A stretch of DNA of 64,000 bases from Caenorhabditis remanei (GCF_010183535.1 NC_071333.1:4400587-4464586), one strand, 5' to 3'. Counted from the first letter of the stretch, positions 12,484 through 24,512 are shown. Numbers and translations: made by a program. Notes: generated by a model not told the origin, from the sequence alone.

Positions 12484-12781
12484 TTAAACTTATTACAAGA
12501 ATTTTGAAAATGCATTCAAACCCCAAAGTCAATGAACAGAAAATGTGAGAAGGTTTCATTCGACAATCACGGTGCTCGCAGAAGTGTAAGCAAAAAAACG
12601 ATTTTAGAGTTTACATCAGTTTTTAGGTACTAGAAATAGTCGTGACGTATCTGGGCGGTTTCTATCAGTTCAATCATCGAGATCTAGAGTTCGAACATGT
12701 GGCGCTTTTAAAACATATTCTCCAGATTTCCCCTCATTCCTGTTATTCGCTACCTTTAGAAACACATGGTCAGTTGGTGAA

Positions 12782-13036
12782 GCAGCTGTTCCGTTTTATC
12801 TTCCCTCTCTTCTCACTGACCCTCCCCCTTCCCTAGAAAGAAGATACTCACTTTCATTTTCGGGTTAAAAAATGTAATTCTAACTATATTTAATTATTAT
12901 ATTAACCCTTTTCAAATGATGTAAGTTTTCTTTTCGTTTTTAAGTTTCTGATGTACTGTATTTCAGGTTTGATGGCATGTGTGCAGGTCTTCGTCATTCT
13001 TTTGTAAATGATTTTTACTGAATTCTTGGATCGTTT
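12782..13036 (+). repeat. copy 3 of the intron-like local repeat
   Basis: This is the direct-orientation homologue of 10840-11103, about 1.9 kb away. The donor-like and acceptor-like sites (near 12920 and 12965) are preserved, with a few indels in between. It ends just before a TTTTTT-rich tract at 13035. Confidence 0.7.
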
Positions 13037-13263
13037 TTTTTTAATTTTATCGAAAAAGCTTTCAGATTTTTTTTTAGAACTTTCAACTCCCATAGGGGCT
13101 ATTTTAGACGGTAGGGGGCGGAGCCAAATGAAATATGGATCAATGTGTTATCAGTTGTCCGGGTACTCACTATACACAATACCAACCCATAAAAAACGGT
13201 TTGACTTTTTTCTGTACAGCGCCATGCTCGAGTTTCACAGAGAGAGTGTCTTAGAATGACTAG

Positions 13264-13860
13264 ATGTTGTTTACCCATTTAAAAATATTACAGGATCCAG
13301 TATGTACTCCCTCTTTTGTATCCAACCAACCACTCCCTCAGCAATATCCACAACAACGGTATAGGAACAACACACCGCATTACAGTATAACCACTTTCCC
13401 ACAACCATTGAGAACCCCACCAGCAGCAAATAGAATAACAGTAGATCAGAATAAGGGATGCAACATATGTAATGGACAGCATTTAGCAAGAGATTGTAGA
13501 ACTGGAACAGCAGAATATAGAATAAGTAGAGCAGTTAAAGAAGGAATGTGTACAATTTGTTTAAATAAGAACTCCCACAAGCTAATCAATTGTAGATTTT
13601 TTAATTTAGGTAATAAGTATATATGTAGAGAATGCCCGGACACGGTAGTACCCCACGCTAGAGACTTGTGTAGAAAAAGGCAGCCATTAGAGAATACAGA
13701 AGCAACACAGAATAACACAGAGATACGAAAGGAAGTTGAGGAGCAAAAGAAAGAAGAGGATAAATGAGAAGAAGAAGAGGAGGATGATGGAGAGGATGAA
13801 GGGACTGACAAGGAAAACAGGATAAGGAAAATTGACGAAGAAATTGAAGAAGAAGTCTAA
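13264..13860 (+). pseudogene. BEL/Pao-class gag fragment with zinc motifs, broken by a stop
   Basis: The 167-residue frame carries three consecutive Cys/His motifs: C66-C69-H73-C78, C96-C99-H105-C110 and C121-C124-H131-C136. This triple arrangement, with CTICL in the middle motif, is typical of the nucleocapsid region of BEL/Pao retrotransposons rather than Ty3/gypsy. A Pro/Gln-rich stretch precedes it. The frame stops at 13765-13767, but the next 30 codons in the same frame continue an acidic, lysine-rich tail to a second stop at 13858-13860, so the first stop is probably a nonsense change. No LTR, protease or polymerase is adjacent, so only a fragment remains. The true start is not visible. 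Confidence 0.75.
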
Positions 13861-13867
13861 ATTGGTA

Positions 13868-14291
13868 CCAAACTTTTTGAGTAAATGATAGTAAAATAAT
13901 TGTTTATTAATGACCTATTGCAATTAACCGAATACCTTTATCATTTAATAAAAACTGTACAATAACACAAATCGTCTTGTAAAAGAAAATTATAATAAAA
14001 ATTAATACAGTAAGAAAAACAAACCCGTCAAACCAAGTTGGAACAGGTAATTCAGGATTGATGTCGACGAACTAATGTCATCCGAAGAAGTGTGGTTCAT
14101 GGAAAGCCCTCAAAAAATCTTTTCTTCTCAAAATGTTACCCGATATCTCTTCCGCTATCTTCTTTTTTCTCCGTTCCCATTACTCATCGCCACTCTATTT
14201 GTCCTCCCCTCCCTCTTCCACGGCGGCCGCCGCCTCCCTTCTCCTCGCCTCCCCTCCTTTCTATACGACACACGGGTGGCCTCTCCCATGC
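13868..14291 (+). other. spacer between gag relic and tRNA gene
   Basis: This is AT-rich, then CT/GGC-rich sequence. It holds no protein or RNA that I recognise beyond the 5' flank of the tRNA. Confidence 0.5.
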
Positions 14292-14364
14292 GGTCCTATG
14301 GTGTAGTGGTTATCACGTCTGCTTTACACGCAGAAGATCGCCGGTTCGATCCCGGCTAGGACCT
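14292..14364 (+). tRNA. tRNA-Val (anticodon UAC)
   Basis: It folds as a standard cloverleaf of 73 nt without intron. The acceptor stem GGTCCTA pairs with TAGGACC. The D arm contains GTGTAGTGGTTATCAC. The anticodon stem TCTGC/GCAGA encloses loop TTTACAC (anticodon TAC). The T stem GCCGG/CCGGC encloses TTCGATC. Internal A and B box sequences are intact, and a T-rich pol III stop begins about three bases after the end. No CCA is encoded, as is normal in nuclear genes. Confidence 0.95.
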
Positions 14365-16252
14365 ATCTTTTTTCCTTTTTGTATTTGTTGAAAATAAGTG
14401 AAATAGAAAACTGGAAAATGATTTTGATCAATTTTCTAGTAAAGAAAACTGAAATTTTCAGTGAAAAGGGGGTTCCCTATCAATTTTTCAAGGGAAAAAT
14501 TGAAATACACAGAACCTAAAAATATGTAAAAGAAGATAAATTTTAGAATGCGAGTATTCAAAAAACAATCCTTTTCTACATTTGTTTTTTTTTTCCATCA
14601 GATACTTCATGAATCTCAAACCCTTCCCATATGACTGCCTATCGAACGGCCTTTTTGAAGGTTTCTTTTGAAATTCTATATTTGATTTTCTAATTTATTT
14701 GGCTTTCCATAGGAAAAACTATCTACCTTCTAACTTTGTACGACTTTTAATATTCAAGTTTAATCGAAAAACTTTTTCATTTGTGATTTCCAGCGACTCA
14801 ATTCTGCGAGGAACAGAAATCAAGCCTCGAAATAACAAGAACGACCTACGCAAATAAAAATACATAGTTTATGAAAACTTGGGTTTGTTTGAATATTTAC
14901 ACTCTTCCCATTTCTCCAGAAACTACTGCGAAACATCTCATAGAGGTGCCCCCAGTAGCAAGAGTTTGGAGCTCAATATCCCACGTGCTTTGAGAGCTTT
15001 CGAATTGTTTTCAACTATAGAAATGTTTAACTAATATTCAGCTATATTTTGTCTGTTAGTAACTTTTTGATACCTCCTTCGAGAAAAAATATGTACCGCA
15101 TTGAATAGACTTCACTGAGTGCCCCTATGTTAGAGGTTCTACGGTATGTTAAACTGATATAAATATAATATTACTTTTATTTTTTATAACTTTTTAATTT
15201 TTAAGTGAAAACTTGGTAACTAATTGTATTCAGGTTTCCAAGACAATAAAATGCGTATCCGTTATTTTGTGGAGAAAACTCACTCGCTTTTCATTGAACG
15301 TTAAGGTTCTCTTTCTTCTGAAAAGAAATGCGGCTAGTGTGCTATACAAAAAGAAAGATAGGAAAAAGACAAATGGGAAACACAATGGAGCCAAAGAGCT
15401 CATTAAAATGCCTTTACTTCTTTGCGTCTTTTTACTCCTTTCACCCCATCTTTTCGAAGGACCACGAGCTCTCAGTTTCTCCTTCAGAATGCTTACTGGA
15501 TAGCGTTCAAATAATTTGTTTTCAAATACTTGTATATCAACTGGTCTGAAAACCTACTGAATGGATTTCTTTCCAGTTTTTCTTTTGATTTTTCTAAAAT
15601 TTTAAATATTCCTATTTAATCTGCTTGAAAATAATTTATGAAGTATCTGGAGTCCCAAAGTGTAAGTTTTTTTGAGAAATGCTTCTATGACTGAATATAA
15701 CTTATTCAGAAGTTCTGGCACCAACTGGCACCAATCCGCCAGCCGTTCAGAGTGTTTTGGTCACAAAAACGTAAGTTTTCCACAAGAAATAATATTGCTA
15801 CAACTAATTTCTGTTATCAGAGTCTCCCGGCAGATTGGCTAGACAATATGGCTAGACTTCTTCAATTCACCTATTTGGAGTTACAAAAAACTGAAAGCCG
15901 AGCAGTGAAAAAATGTTTTGAATTTCAATATTTTTAGACTTCCCAATAAACATTTTCTATTTATTTTTTTCTCTTATCAGTGTTACCATATCTGCGCGAA
16001 CGGTCGGAGTGTATTTTGGAGTGGTTTTGTGAGAGATGCTCAGTTTTCTTGCGTTTTAGGCCTTCATCTGCAAGCAATTTGTGTGGTTTCAAATCAATAT
16101 GTTTATTGAATTGAATTTTCTGATGAATTTAAAAAACAAGAAATTTCAAATGACAAGAAATGCTCATGACAGACAAAAATATATAATTAACACAGTTATT
16201 AAATGTATCAAAACACGTTCAGATGTAGGTATCAGACGAGGAAAAATGCAGT
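14365..16252. other. no supported gene; 3' flank of the first bHLH gene at its right end
   Basis: T-rich pol III terminator sequence follows the tRNA. Around 15640-15900 there are GTAAG and CAG signals framing short exon-like pieces, but no continuous frame can be built. The last 170 bp (about 16080-16252) are the 3' flank of the minus-strand bHLH gene. They include TTTATT (16102-16107), a minus-strand AATAAA, and match 26490-26660 behind the second bHLH gene. Confidence 0.45.
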
Positions 16253-18030
16253 TTAGCTGTGCTTCAGCTCATTGCATTGGTCTTCTTTAATAATGTTTAT
16301 AATGTCTTGAAGAATATTTTGACTTTCAAGATAATCGAAGAGGAGTTGCATTTCGAAAATGGTTGAATCCTGTGGAACTTCAGACATCAAAGAAATAGTG
16401 TTTAGCGAATTAGTCGGTTCCGGGGCTGTGTAGCTGAAAGGCTTGACTGGAACACTTGGAAAAACGGTGGCGGCTGGTAGTGTGCGAATGTAATCAAGGA
16501 TCAGTTCAAGGACTGTGACTTGCTCCAACTTTTCTCTGCAATAAAAAAAAATTTTCAGAAGAAATTATTTGCGTTTCACATTGAAAAACCTTTTTTTTTC
16601 AAAGCTGATCATTTAAAAATGTAACATTGACATACCTTTGTGATTCAGTTCCGAGTTTTTTATCTCTGATGATTTCTCTCATGTGATCCATAGCATTTTT
16701 CTGTTTATCTCTTCTCAATTGCTCTCTTTCAGTGTTTCCTCTCCGTTTTTCTTCACGAGTCATCTTCATTCCCTTGGTTTTCTCACGTGTTTGAACCGGG
16801 TACTTCGTCTTTAAGTTTACCGAAGTGATAATCTCGATAGCTTTGAACATCGAGTCCTCTTGCCTGTAAATTATATTTTTGTATCAAATATGAAGTCAGT
16901 TTCAAGCTAATCAGTCTTCGGAATCTTATGAACTCAATTAATATCTTCAGAATTAAACTTACGAATTGAGATCTTGTTTCAATGCGTATCCTTTTTGAAC
17001 CAGGACATGTCCAATATCTGTGATCGTCGTTTTGTACTTGTTTTGTCGTTTCGTAGTTTCTTGTTGATCCGAAACGGACGCTGGATAGAAATCTGGGGAT
17101 GATCCAGACTGAATGTGAGGGAGTCCTGGTGTAGAATCACCAGAAGTTCCAGAATAAAGTGAAACTTCGTCATCTGACAGAACTGGTAATTGAAGAGGGT
17201 TCAGAATGACTGATGGGATTGGGACTGATTTTGAAAGTTCAATAGGAGAAGGACAGGACTGAGCAACTATTTGAAGAAGAGCTGACAGGTCATTTGGTTG
17301 AGAAACCTGTAGAACGTTTTTGGCTGGTTCTGTGTAGATGAATGGCATGTCTGGAACACTTGGACAAACGGTGGCGGTTGGTAGTGTGCGAACGTAATCG
17401 AGGATTAGTTTCAGGACTGTCACTTGCTCCAACGTTTCTCTGAAATACAAAAAAATTGCATGTGATATGATATGAATTTCACAATAGAAAATCGGAATTT
17501 TTGTATGAAACCAATAATTGGAAACTGAAACATTAACTTACCTCTGTGATTCAGTTCCGAGCTTTTTATCTCTGATGATTTCTCTCATGTGATCTATAGC
17601 ATCTTTCTGCTTATCTCTTCTCAGTTGTTCTCTTTCAGTGTTCCCTCTCCGTTTTTCTTCACGAGTCATCTTCATTCCTTTGGTTTTCTCACGAGTTTGA
17701 CTTGGGTATTTCGTCTTTAAATTCACCGAAGTGATAATCTCGACAGCTTTGAACATGGAATCCTCTTGCCTGAAAAGAAAGTGTTTTGTTACAGAAATCA
17801 CGCCAGTTTCAAGATAAATTGTCTTTCAAACCTCATAAACTCAATTAATTGTTTTAGAATAAAACTTACAGTTTGATATCTTGTTCAGATGCGTATCCTT
17901 TTTGAACCAAGACATGTCCAATTTCTGCGATCGTCGTTTTGTACGTGTTCTTTCGCTTCTCCTCATATTCTCTCTTTTTAGCGTTTTGAGAAAGATATGG
18001 GTGCGCGTGTTGAACGTTGACGATGGTCAT
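16253..18030 (-). CDS. REF-1-family-like transcription factor with four HLH modules (458 aa)
   Basis: There are five exons on the minus strand: 17870-18030, 17542-17769, 16963-17439, 16636-16863 and 16253-16535. All junctions have GT/AG and compatible phases. Unit 1 begins with a basic/HLH module (KKREYEEKRK, then NTYKTTIAEIGHV, and helix 2 DSMFKAVEIITSVNLK). A second, canonical bHLH follows (EKRRGNTEREQLRRDKQ, helix 2 EQVTVLKLILDYVRTLP). Two bHLH domains in one chain is the hallmark of the nematode REF-1 (HES-like) family, nuclear DNA-binding regulators that in C. elegans include Notch targets. Exon 3 then runs straight into a second first-module (KYKTTITDIGHV) with a truncated basic region, followed by a full second unit. 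The result is four HLH modules, against two in the neighbour at 26663-27793. Both 228-bp exons (2 and 4) are near-copies. No WRPW-type tail is present. It could instead be an assembly join of two copies, although all splice sites are intact. Confidence 0.85.
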
Positions 18031-18330
18031 GTTACTTTTCTATAATATTAATTCAAATTAGACAATTTAAAAAAGCGGTAATAGAAATAATGCGTGAATT
18101 ACGGTGCAGGAGAGCTAGGAGACAATCAATAAAAACAAAAGGAGAATGACTGTTTTTAACGGAGAATGAGTGATAGAATTTTTCCATGTCTGTCATGTAC
18201 TCATTGTGTCGTTAGAAAAAACGAGCTGCTAGTGTATTTTGCGAGTGCGAGTGTCCTCCCAACCCATCTTCACATATTATTAGGGAAACGTGAGAACGTG
18301 TTATACACAACAATAATGGTAATATTTGTT
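18031..18330 (-). promoter_or_regulatory. 5' flank shared by the two bHLH genes (copy 1)
   Basis: About 250 bp upstream of the start match 27794-28045 upstream of the second bHLH gene, including AAAACAAAAGGAGAATGACTG and GCTAGTGTATTTTGCGAGTG. This copy has about 45 extra bases near 18155-18225. I infer a promoter because the block sits directly upstream of both genes. No specific factor site can be proven by eye. Confidence 0.55.
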
Positions 18331-19534
18331 TTCACAGTATATATACAGTATATACACTAAAATACATTTAAAAACGAAGTATAAACTGTATTGAAGTTGT
18401 GACAATGATTGTAGAACCTTATAATGCGGATGAACGAACAGAAAAAAATCTGATGTTGCTCTCCCCTGTCCATTTACCCTCAAAACTGGAAAAGGGTGTA
18501 TTACCCGTATTTGACGAATATGTGAGTTATGCAAAAAATTAGATAAAAACCATAGATTTTGCGAAAAAAATTGAGAAAAAACGTCACTGAAACTTCGTAA
18601 AACCGGACCAAGTTTTATACAAGTTTTAGGAAGTGAGCTTCTGTGGAGGCGGGGTTTAATGCGGTCAAAGACAGCCCCGCTCCGGATAACTCTTCCCAAA
18701 ATTAGTGTATAAAATAATGACTAAAGTTTGAGATCAGCGATGCAACGAAGAGAACACAATTTTAAGACTATGAAGTTGGACGAATTGGGTGCACTCAAAC
18801 AGCGGATCGAGAAAAAGGGTGTAAAGGGCCCAAAAAGGGGGTTAAACACTCTCCCAAGCGTCAGTAGCGCATAAAAAAAAGCTGAAATAGTCCGGAAAAA
18901 TAAGAGAATCTATTCTGCCGACACTTTCACACTTGTCACGTTACCGGACGACCAGAAGAGGCAACAACAACTCGACGAGCGAGACTGAGCAATATTGGCC
19001 GCGCTGCAGCCGCTACGCGCGACCGCTTGCGGCGAAGAGAGTGTGCGTGTCTGACCGCGGTTCGGCGGAGCGCGTTTACTGACTCAATGGGCCTTGGGTG
19101 ATAATTAAAATGATAATTAATTGGATATTCCTGATAACAGGAGATTAAAAAACGATAAATAATAAGGTGAATAATCCAATTGGAATAAGAGATTATTAAG
19201 GCGTTGATGGCCCTAGTATTGCGGGGAAAATCACATGAGGGTCATTATCCAGCCTTTAAGTAGTCGACGAATTGGTGTTCGGAGTTGACAACAGTTTCTA
19301 ATAGTTGACAACAGTCTATTGAACCGTGAACTTTTATATTTCAAAAGGGTATTGTGATTGTATTTATATTACAAGTGTGATTTTTACAAAAGTGTGCTTC
19401 ATCACAATATTAACAGTATGTAGTTTTTGCCTCAAATCTGCTTTTTCATAACAAACCGTCAATCTGTTTTTACTATATCTTCATTTAAAAGACTGTAGTC
19501 ATAAATCTTTTAACAGCGCTGGCCATAAATCTAT
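18331..19534. other. no supported gene; unusual GC-rich patch near 18.9-19.1 kb
   Basis: Sequence here is AT-rich except for a GC-rich stretch at about 18920-19085. A 44-codon plus-strand frame starts at 18739 (MQRREHNFKTMKLDELG) and is followed by more protein-like sequence in frame after stops. It may be a relic of a mobile element, but I cannot place it. Confidence 0.35.
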
Positions 19535-20204
19535 CAGCTTTGTCTGTATACTGAAAATACACTATTCTGAGAGGATACGACAGGTTGACGAATTGTACTT
19601 CATAGTTAATGCTAACTGCGTAATGCGGATTATTTTAGCCATGGAAGAACTTGACTTTAGCCATGGAAGAACTTGACTTGACAGTGTAGTTCAGAAATGA
19701 ACTATTTTAAGAGCTTATCGTGTCTCTGCTAACTGTCGAAAAAATAAAGTTTCGACAAGGATTTTCGATAAAAATTTGGCGGGCTGGAACACGCAAGCGC
19801 ATAAACTTGTGGGCGGAGCTTAAACTGCAAGCGGCGCGGTTCTTAATTTGGAAAAAACAACTGGAATTAGAACCGCGCCGCTTAATTAAGCTTGCAGTTT
19901 AAGCTGTGCCCACAACTTCATGCGTTTGCGTGTTCCAGCCCGCGAATTTTTTTTTGAAAATCCTTGTCGAAACTTTATTTTTTCGACAGTACACAGTTCA
20001 TTGTGTGTAGACCAAACAGATCAGAAGAAATACATCATTTCTGTTTGTATGATTTTTGAGAGTGTCAAAACCTACATATTCAACTTTGAAAACAAGATAC
20101 TAGTTTTAATCTGTATTACGCAGTTAACATTAACTATGTAGTACAATTCGTCAACCTGTCGTATCCTCTCAGAATAGTATATTTTCAGTATACAGACAAA
20201 GCTG
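19535..20204. mobile_element. near-complete palindrome (670 bp fold-back element)
   Basis: The left half (from CAGCTTTGTCTGTATACTG) recurs inverted in the right half (ending in CAGTATACAGACAAAGCTG), with the centre near 19865. Arms are about 300 bp and differ by small indels. The left arm carries a 22-bp tandem duplication (about 19637-19681) that the right arm lacks. There is no coding capacity. It is a MITE or fold-back transposon. A transcript through it would form a long hairpin. Confidence 0.85.
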
Positions 20205-20439
20205 CTACTCTCAAATCTGAAGTTAGACCACACCCCATTTGTTTGTTTTTCTTTCATTGAGAAAAAGATTAGATGCTTGAGCCTTTTCTGAAAATTTATG
20301 TTCAAATACTTTCGGCTATTCTCAGCACAAAGGGCTTTACACTCTCGCACTTCTTTCACATTTTCCAATGTTTGTGTTTGAAGATTTTTTTTAAATTAGC
20401 TTTTGAATTATCTTCCCATTGATGGTTCTTTATACTCTT

Positions 20440-22150
20440 CACACATACATCTGCACTCAAAAGATCTGGTTTCCCATCTTACGTCCGACTCGTGATATTG
20501 TATTGTGGTTCAAAACTCATATAACCCCTGATCTCACTCATAATGAGATTAATTTATTTGTTTAAAGTGATCAGTTCTAAGACTGCCGCACAACGATGGG
20601 GACGGTATGGCTACTTCAAAAGATGCTGAAGCTCCTTGTAGATTCGGTTCGAACAGTGGACCAATATTGACGGCAAGAAGAAAAGGAAAGCCACAAAAAA
20701 TATAACCTATTCTCTGTAAGACTCGAGTATGGTTACTGTAGGTTCGGGCCTAGGGCGTGTAAGTTAGCTACATTTTTCAAACTTTCAAAGAACGTTTATG
20801 AGATTATGTGCAACACATATGCACAATATTGGGTCGCAGCTCCGGGTTACTGTAGTACGGTAGGTGCTCATAGGTCAAAAAATGAACTTTTTGAAAATTG
20901 ATCGGGGAAAGCTGAAATTTTCAGCATATGTTTAATACAAATAGAGTATTCATTTCACGAAATTTCAGAATTTTTGAAACTTTTGCAACCGAGTTATGGT
21001 CAAAAAACACACTTTTTTGACCAATTTTTTGAGAAATACCAAAATTAGGGTACTTAATCGAAATTTCCGTATTCCAAAACTATTTTTTTAACGTTTGTTA
21101 TTATTTTTCCTATCGATCGAAAAAAAATTCATTGAAAAAAACCTTGGCTGAAAGGTTCAAATTTAATCTGGAAAAAACCAAAAAAATTTTTTTTTGAAAT
21201 TTTGAAAATTTTATTTCAGAAATGCGTAGTCCTTGTGATTTGCAATATTTTTTGTATCAAGACTTATGTCTTAACTCTTTATCATCACATAGAAATCTTG
21301 AATTTAGTGTAAGTCTTCAATTGAGCTGCGTGTGATTTCCAGCTGTCGCGTAAGAGCGGCATACACAAAATAAATGTTTTTGTTCGAGTAATTTTATGAT
21401 TGGGCTTTGTTTGACAATAGGAAAAATAATAACAAATGTTAAAATAATAGTTTTGGAATACGGAAACTTTGATTAAGTACCCTAATTTTGATATTTCTCA
21501 AAAAATTGGTCAAAAAAGTGTGTTTTTTGACCATAACTCGGTTGAAAAAGTTTCATAAATATTGAAATTTTGTGAAATGAATACTCTATTTGTATTCAAT
21601 ATGTGCTAAAAATTTCAGCTGTCCCCGATCAATATTCAAAAAGTTCATTTTTTGACCTATGAGCACCTACAGTACTACAGTAACCCGGAGCTGCGACCCA
21701 ATATTGTGCATATGTGTTGCACAACACTCAAAGTACATGATCATATAAAAATCTAAGCCTAGGGCACGCGTTGCTCGAGTCTTACAGAGAACGCGTTATA
21801 TAAGAAATCAATCGGTTTTTTATAATTTCTCTGTTGAAAAGAAAAACTCAATGGTAGAGGACATTTTTTGAGCGATGTGAGAGGGAGTGAAACGCACCAA
21901 GAAAAATTGTATCCCTCTCCCTAATGATAATATCTATATTTCACGTCCACGTCACTTTTTTTGAACAAATTTTTGAGATTTTCTCATAGGGGCTCGGTGG
22001 GCTTGAACCTTTCAGGATAGACATAACAGAGTCGGATAAGGCCAAAAATGCGGCCCGAAAAGTCCGATTGTGTCTTGAAACGAACATTTTTCTGGGTGGC
22101 TCGTTTGGGCAGAAACGTGGTGAGTGTACTAGTTCATTTTTTTCAAAGTG
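20440..22150 (+). repeat. non-coding segment duplicated at 30860-31520, split by an insertion
   Basis: 20440-20700 plus 21801-22150 align in order with 30860-31520. Shared pieces include ATATTGTATTGTGGT, the CACGTCCACGT stretch and GAAAAGTCCG. In this copy the 1.1-kb palindrome at 20701-21800 interrupts the homology. No protein is evident. The segment lies downstream, in window order, of each bHLH gene and so marks a larger duplicated block. Confidence 0.75.
20701..21800. mobile_element. 1.1-kb palindromic element (about 400-bp inverted arms)
   Basis: The sequence from TATAAC through CTCTGTAAGACTCGAG at the left is mirrored at the right end (CTCGAGTCTTACAGAG through GTTATA). The arms match down to about 21110 and 21415, leaving a loop of about 300 bp. 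Landmarks shared in inverse are GGTCGCAGCTCCGGGTTACT and TAGGTCAAAAAATGAAC. Because its edges coincide with a break in the duplicated segment around it, insertion is directly shown. There is no ORF, so it is non-autonomous. Confidence 0.9.
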
Positions 22151-22920
22151 TTTGTGGATAGTATTGAAATTTCTAATCTTCATATAAACAGTCTACCACA
22201 AAAATTTCAGAAGCTATCACTTAATCATCGGGAATAACTTTATTTCTATCAAAGTTTATGGCCAGCCGGATGGAATTTTGACTGCGAAAACTATTCGCTA
22301 TGACTAACATGGGATTGATACGAAGTGTAACGCTCAGATTCATCGAGGATGACGTGGAGTCTTTTTGTGATACGGGAGCTCAAACAAATATTGATCTTTT
22401 TCAATTACATGAGAAAGTATTTAATAAAAAGACTTGGGCAGGTCTCGGTCTTTCAGCAGTAGAACATTTTGATTGAGTTCTTGATAAACTTGAATTCAAA
22501 AAGTGGATCAAATATACCCTTTTCCTTTTTCTTTTTCAACTTCTCATGTTGTTTCCAGTTTTCTTTTTCAATTTCTAAATGAGCACAAATTCTTTCTCCA
22601 ATCTTTTTTCTTGATAATTAACTGTTTATATCTGAATTTCAAATTTATTTAAAAACTTCTTCTGACCAAAATGTTGTATTTTTTGAAGAAATGAAATTTT
22701 CTTGGTATTCTGTTTATTACTTTTTTTTAAATTTCGAAATCACAATAAGGTGGGTTGAAACGACTACTTGAAAAAAGTAGTATTTAACCAGAGTCAAGGC
22801 ACCAAATGGCGGGTAAATGAAGAACAGGAACGGGTAAAAGTGAAAAGAATTACGGAGAACGGGAATTGATTCTCATAAATGGTTATGATGACAATGATTT
22901 GAGCAGAAAAGGAAGAAGAC
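22151..22920. other. AT-rich spacer and innexin 3' flank
   Basis: No gene is seen. A minus-strand AATAAA (TTTATT on plus, 22713-22718) about 200 bases beyond the innexin stop is a plausible polyadenylation signal. Confidence 0.5.
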
Positions 22921-24321
22921 TCAGACGCTGACTGCGATGGTGTCCTCCACGTTGTCGACTCCATTTTCAAGATCTTTTTCGGCAATGTCGTGGATACGGA
23001 TACGAGTTGAGTTGGTTTTCTGAAAAATTGAACATAAGGAAAAACGCCGGCCAGAATTCAAACTCTTGCAGAAGATGTTTGATAGATGACGGAATTTATA
23101 ACTAACCAAAAAATCTTGGAACATCTCGACAGCAACTTCTTGAGCAACCAGGTCACTCTGTGACTTCACAAAGCTCAGAATGAGTTTTCCGTCATTGGTG
23201 AGGTACTCTTTTTCGAACTGTTGAAACAACGCCTTGTTGATGCTAGGATCGTTTTTACGAGTGGAATGAAGAAGGCTGTTGATAAAGTAGGATTTGGAGA
23301 ATTGGATGGCGTTGTAAATGTGAGCGATGAGGGTAGAAAAGATCAGGAAAACGAGCCAGAACCTGAAAATAAGAGAGGGTATTGATGCTCTCACTGATGA
23401 TATCATTTGTGACTAACCAAAGGAAAAGGAAGATTTTCTCGTTGAACTCGTTGATTCCGATCACACATTGGATGGTCTCTTCACGATTGTTTCCAGCCAT
23501 TTCACGAACTGTGAAGTCGCAGAAAGTGAGACGAGGGAACAATCCAGTGGTCTCCCAGGTGACGCCATTCAATAGATTCCAGAAAAGAGTCCATCCCCAG
23601 AATAAATCGTTCTTTTGTCCAAGAAAGTATGCGAGGAAACAGAATTGAACACACGCAATGGCAAGGTAGAGAACTTTGATGATTCCGTAGACAATGTACA
23701 TTGGAATAGTGGGGAAATAAGATGGAGCATGGACGGAAGTGAGCTTGACGTGCATGAATGTGGCCATCTCTTTCACTTTTTCTTGTCTCTTCTCGGCAGT
23801 TTCTGTGCGGATTGTATTGGCAGTATCACAGAAGTAGATCAATGGCATATCGGTGTAAGATTGAGCCATCTTCCAGAGAAACTTCGGGATCATGAAGGCG
23901 ATTCCAGCCATTGCCATGTACATACTTGACCACTGGTAGTAGGAGAGACGATGAAGTTCCTTGTGGTTATCGGTAGCCTTAATCATCTCTTCTTTGACCG
24001 GATACCAGTAAGTGTCCTTCAAGAAACAGTAGTTCTCCGCGAATTCTCCCCATGCACCGGAGTAAGTTTGAGGAACCCAACACTCCATTGCGGATCCGAC
24101 GTACCTGGAAAAGATAAGGCTTTAGAGGTAGAACTGTAGCTAATCGTCAGAGGAAAAGACCCGTGGATTCAGAAGACAACTTACGTTTTAGCAGAAGTCA
24201 GAATGGCGGCAATGATGAAGAGAAAAGCACTGATGAGACACGAGAGACTGTCACTTGCATCGTCGATTGCAGTGGTTCCCAGATGATTGGTAAGTGTGGT
24301 GAGAAACGGAACGGAAAACAT
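22921..24321 (-). CDS. innexin (invertebrate gap-junction subunit, 392 aa)
   Basis: There are four exons on the minus strand: 24185-24321, 23418-24104, 23107-23362 and 22921-23019. Phases join cleanly to 393 codons. Innexins form hexameric or octameric channels in the plasma membrane that pair between adjoining cells. Visible features: TM1 about 26-45; first extracellular loop with Cys54 and Cys72 (CWVPQTYSGAW...); the family motif YYQW at 101-104 leading into TM2; TM3 about 184-206; second loop with Cys241 and Cys259; TM4 about 268-290 (LFLWFWLVFLIF). A cytosolic C-terminus ends EDTIAVSV. Length is usual for nematode innexins. The start was chosen because it gives the short N-terminal helix before TM1 and is the only ATG joining in frame. 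I cannot assign the exact inx number. The gene sits between two REF-1-like genes, all on the minus strand but widely spaced, so an operon is unlikely. Confidence 0.93.
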
Positions 24322-24512
24322 TCGTAGCCTTTTCCAGTGTACTCTTTACTCTTATATACCAAATGTTTAACGAAGAAGTCTGAAAAAGTAAACAGAAATG
24401 ACGATTGAAAAATGAATGGTAAAAGAAGAGAAAGGGAAAGACGGGTTTCAGTGAAACGATATGAACTGAATACGATTGATTCTGTCAAACGGAAGGATCT
24501 GGAAAACAAAAG

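Noticed and set aside
16253..18030. Reading the first bHLH locus as two separate genes
   Set aside because: The second unit has no start codon, promoter copy or first exon of its own. Exon 3 is continuous through the junction with matching phases, so one gene is the simpler model.
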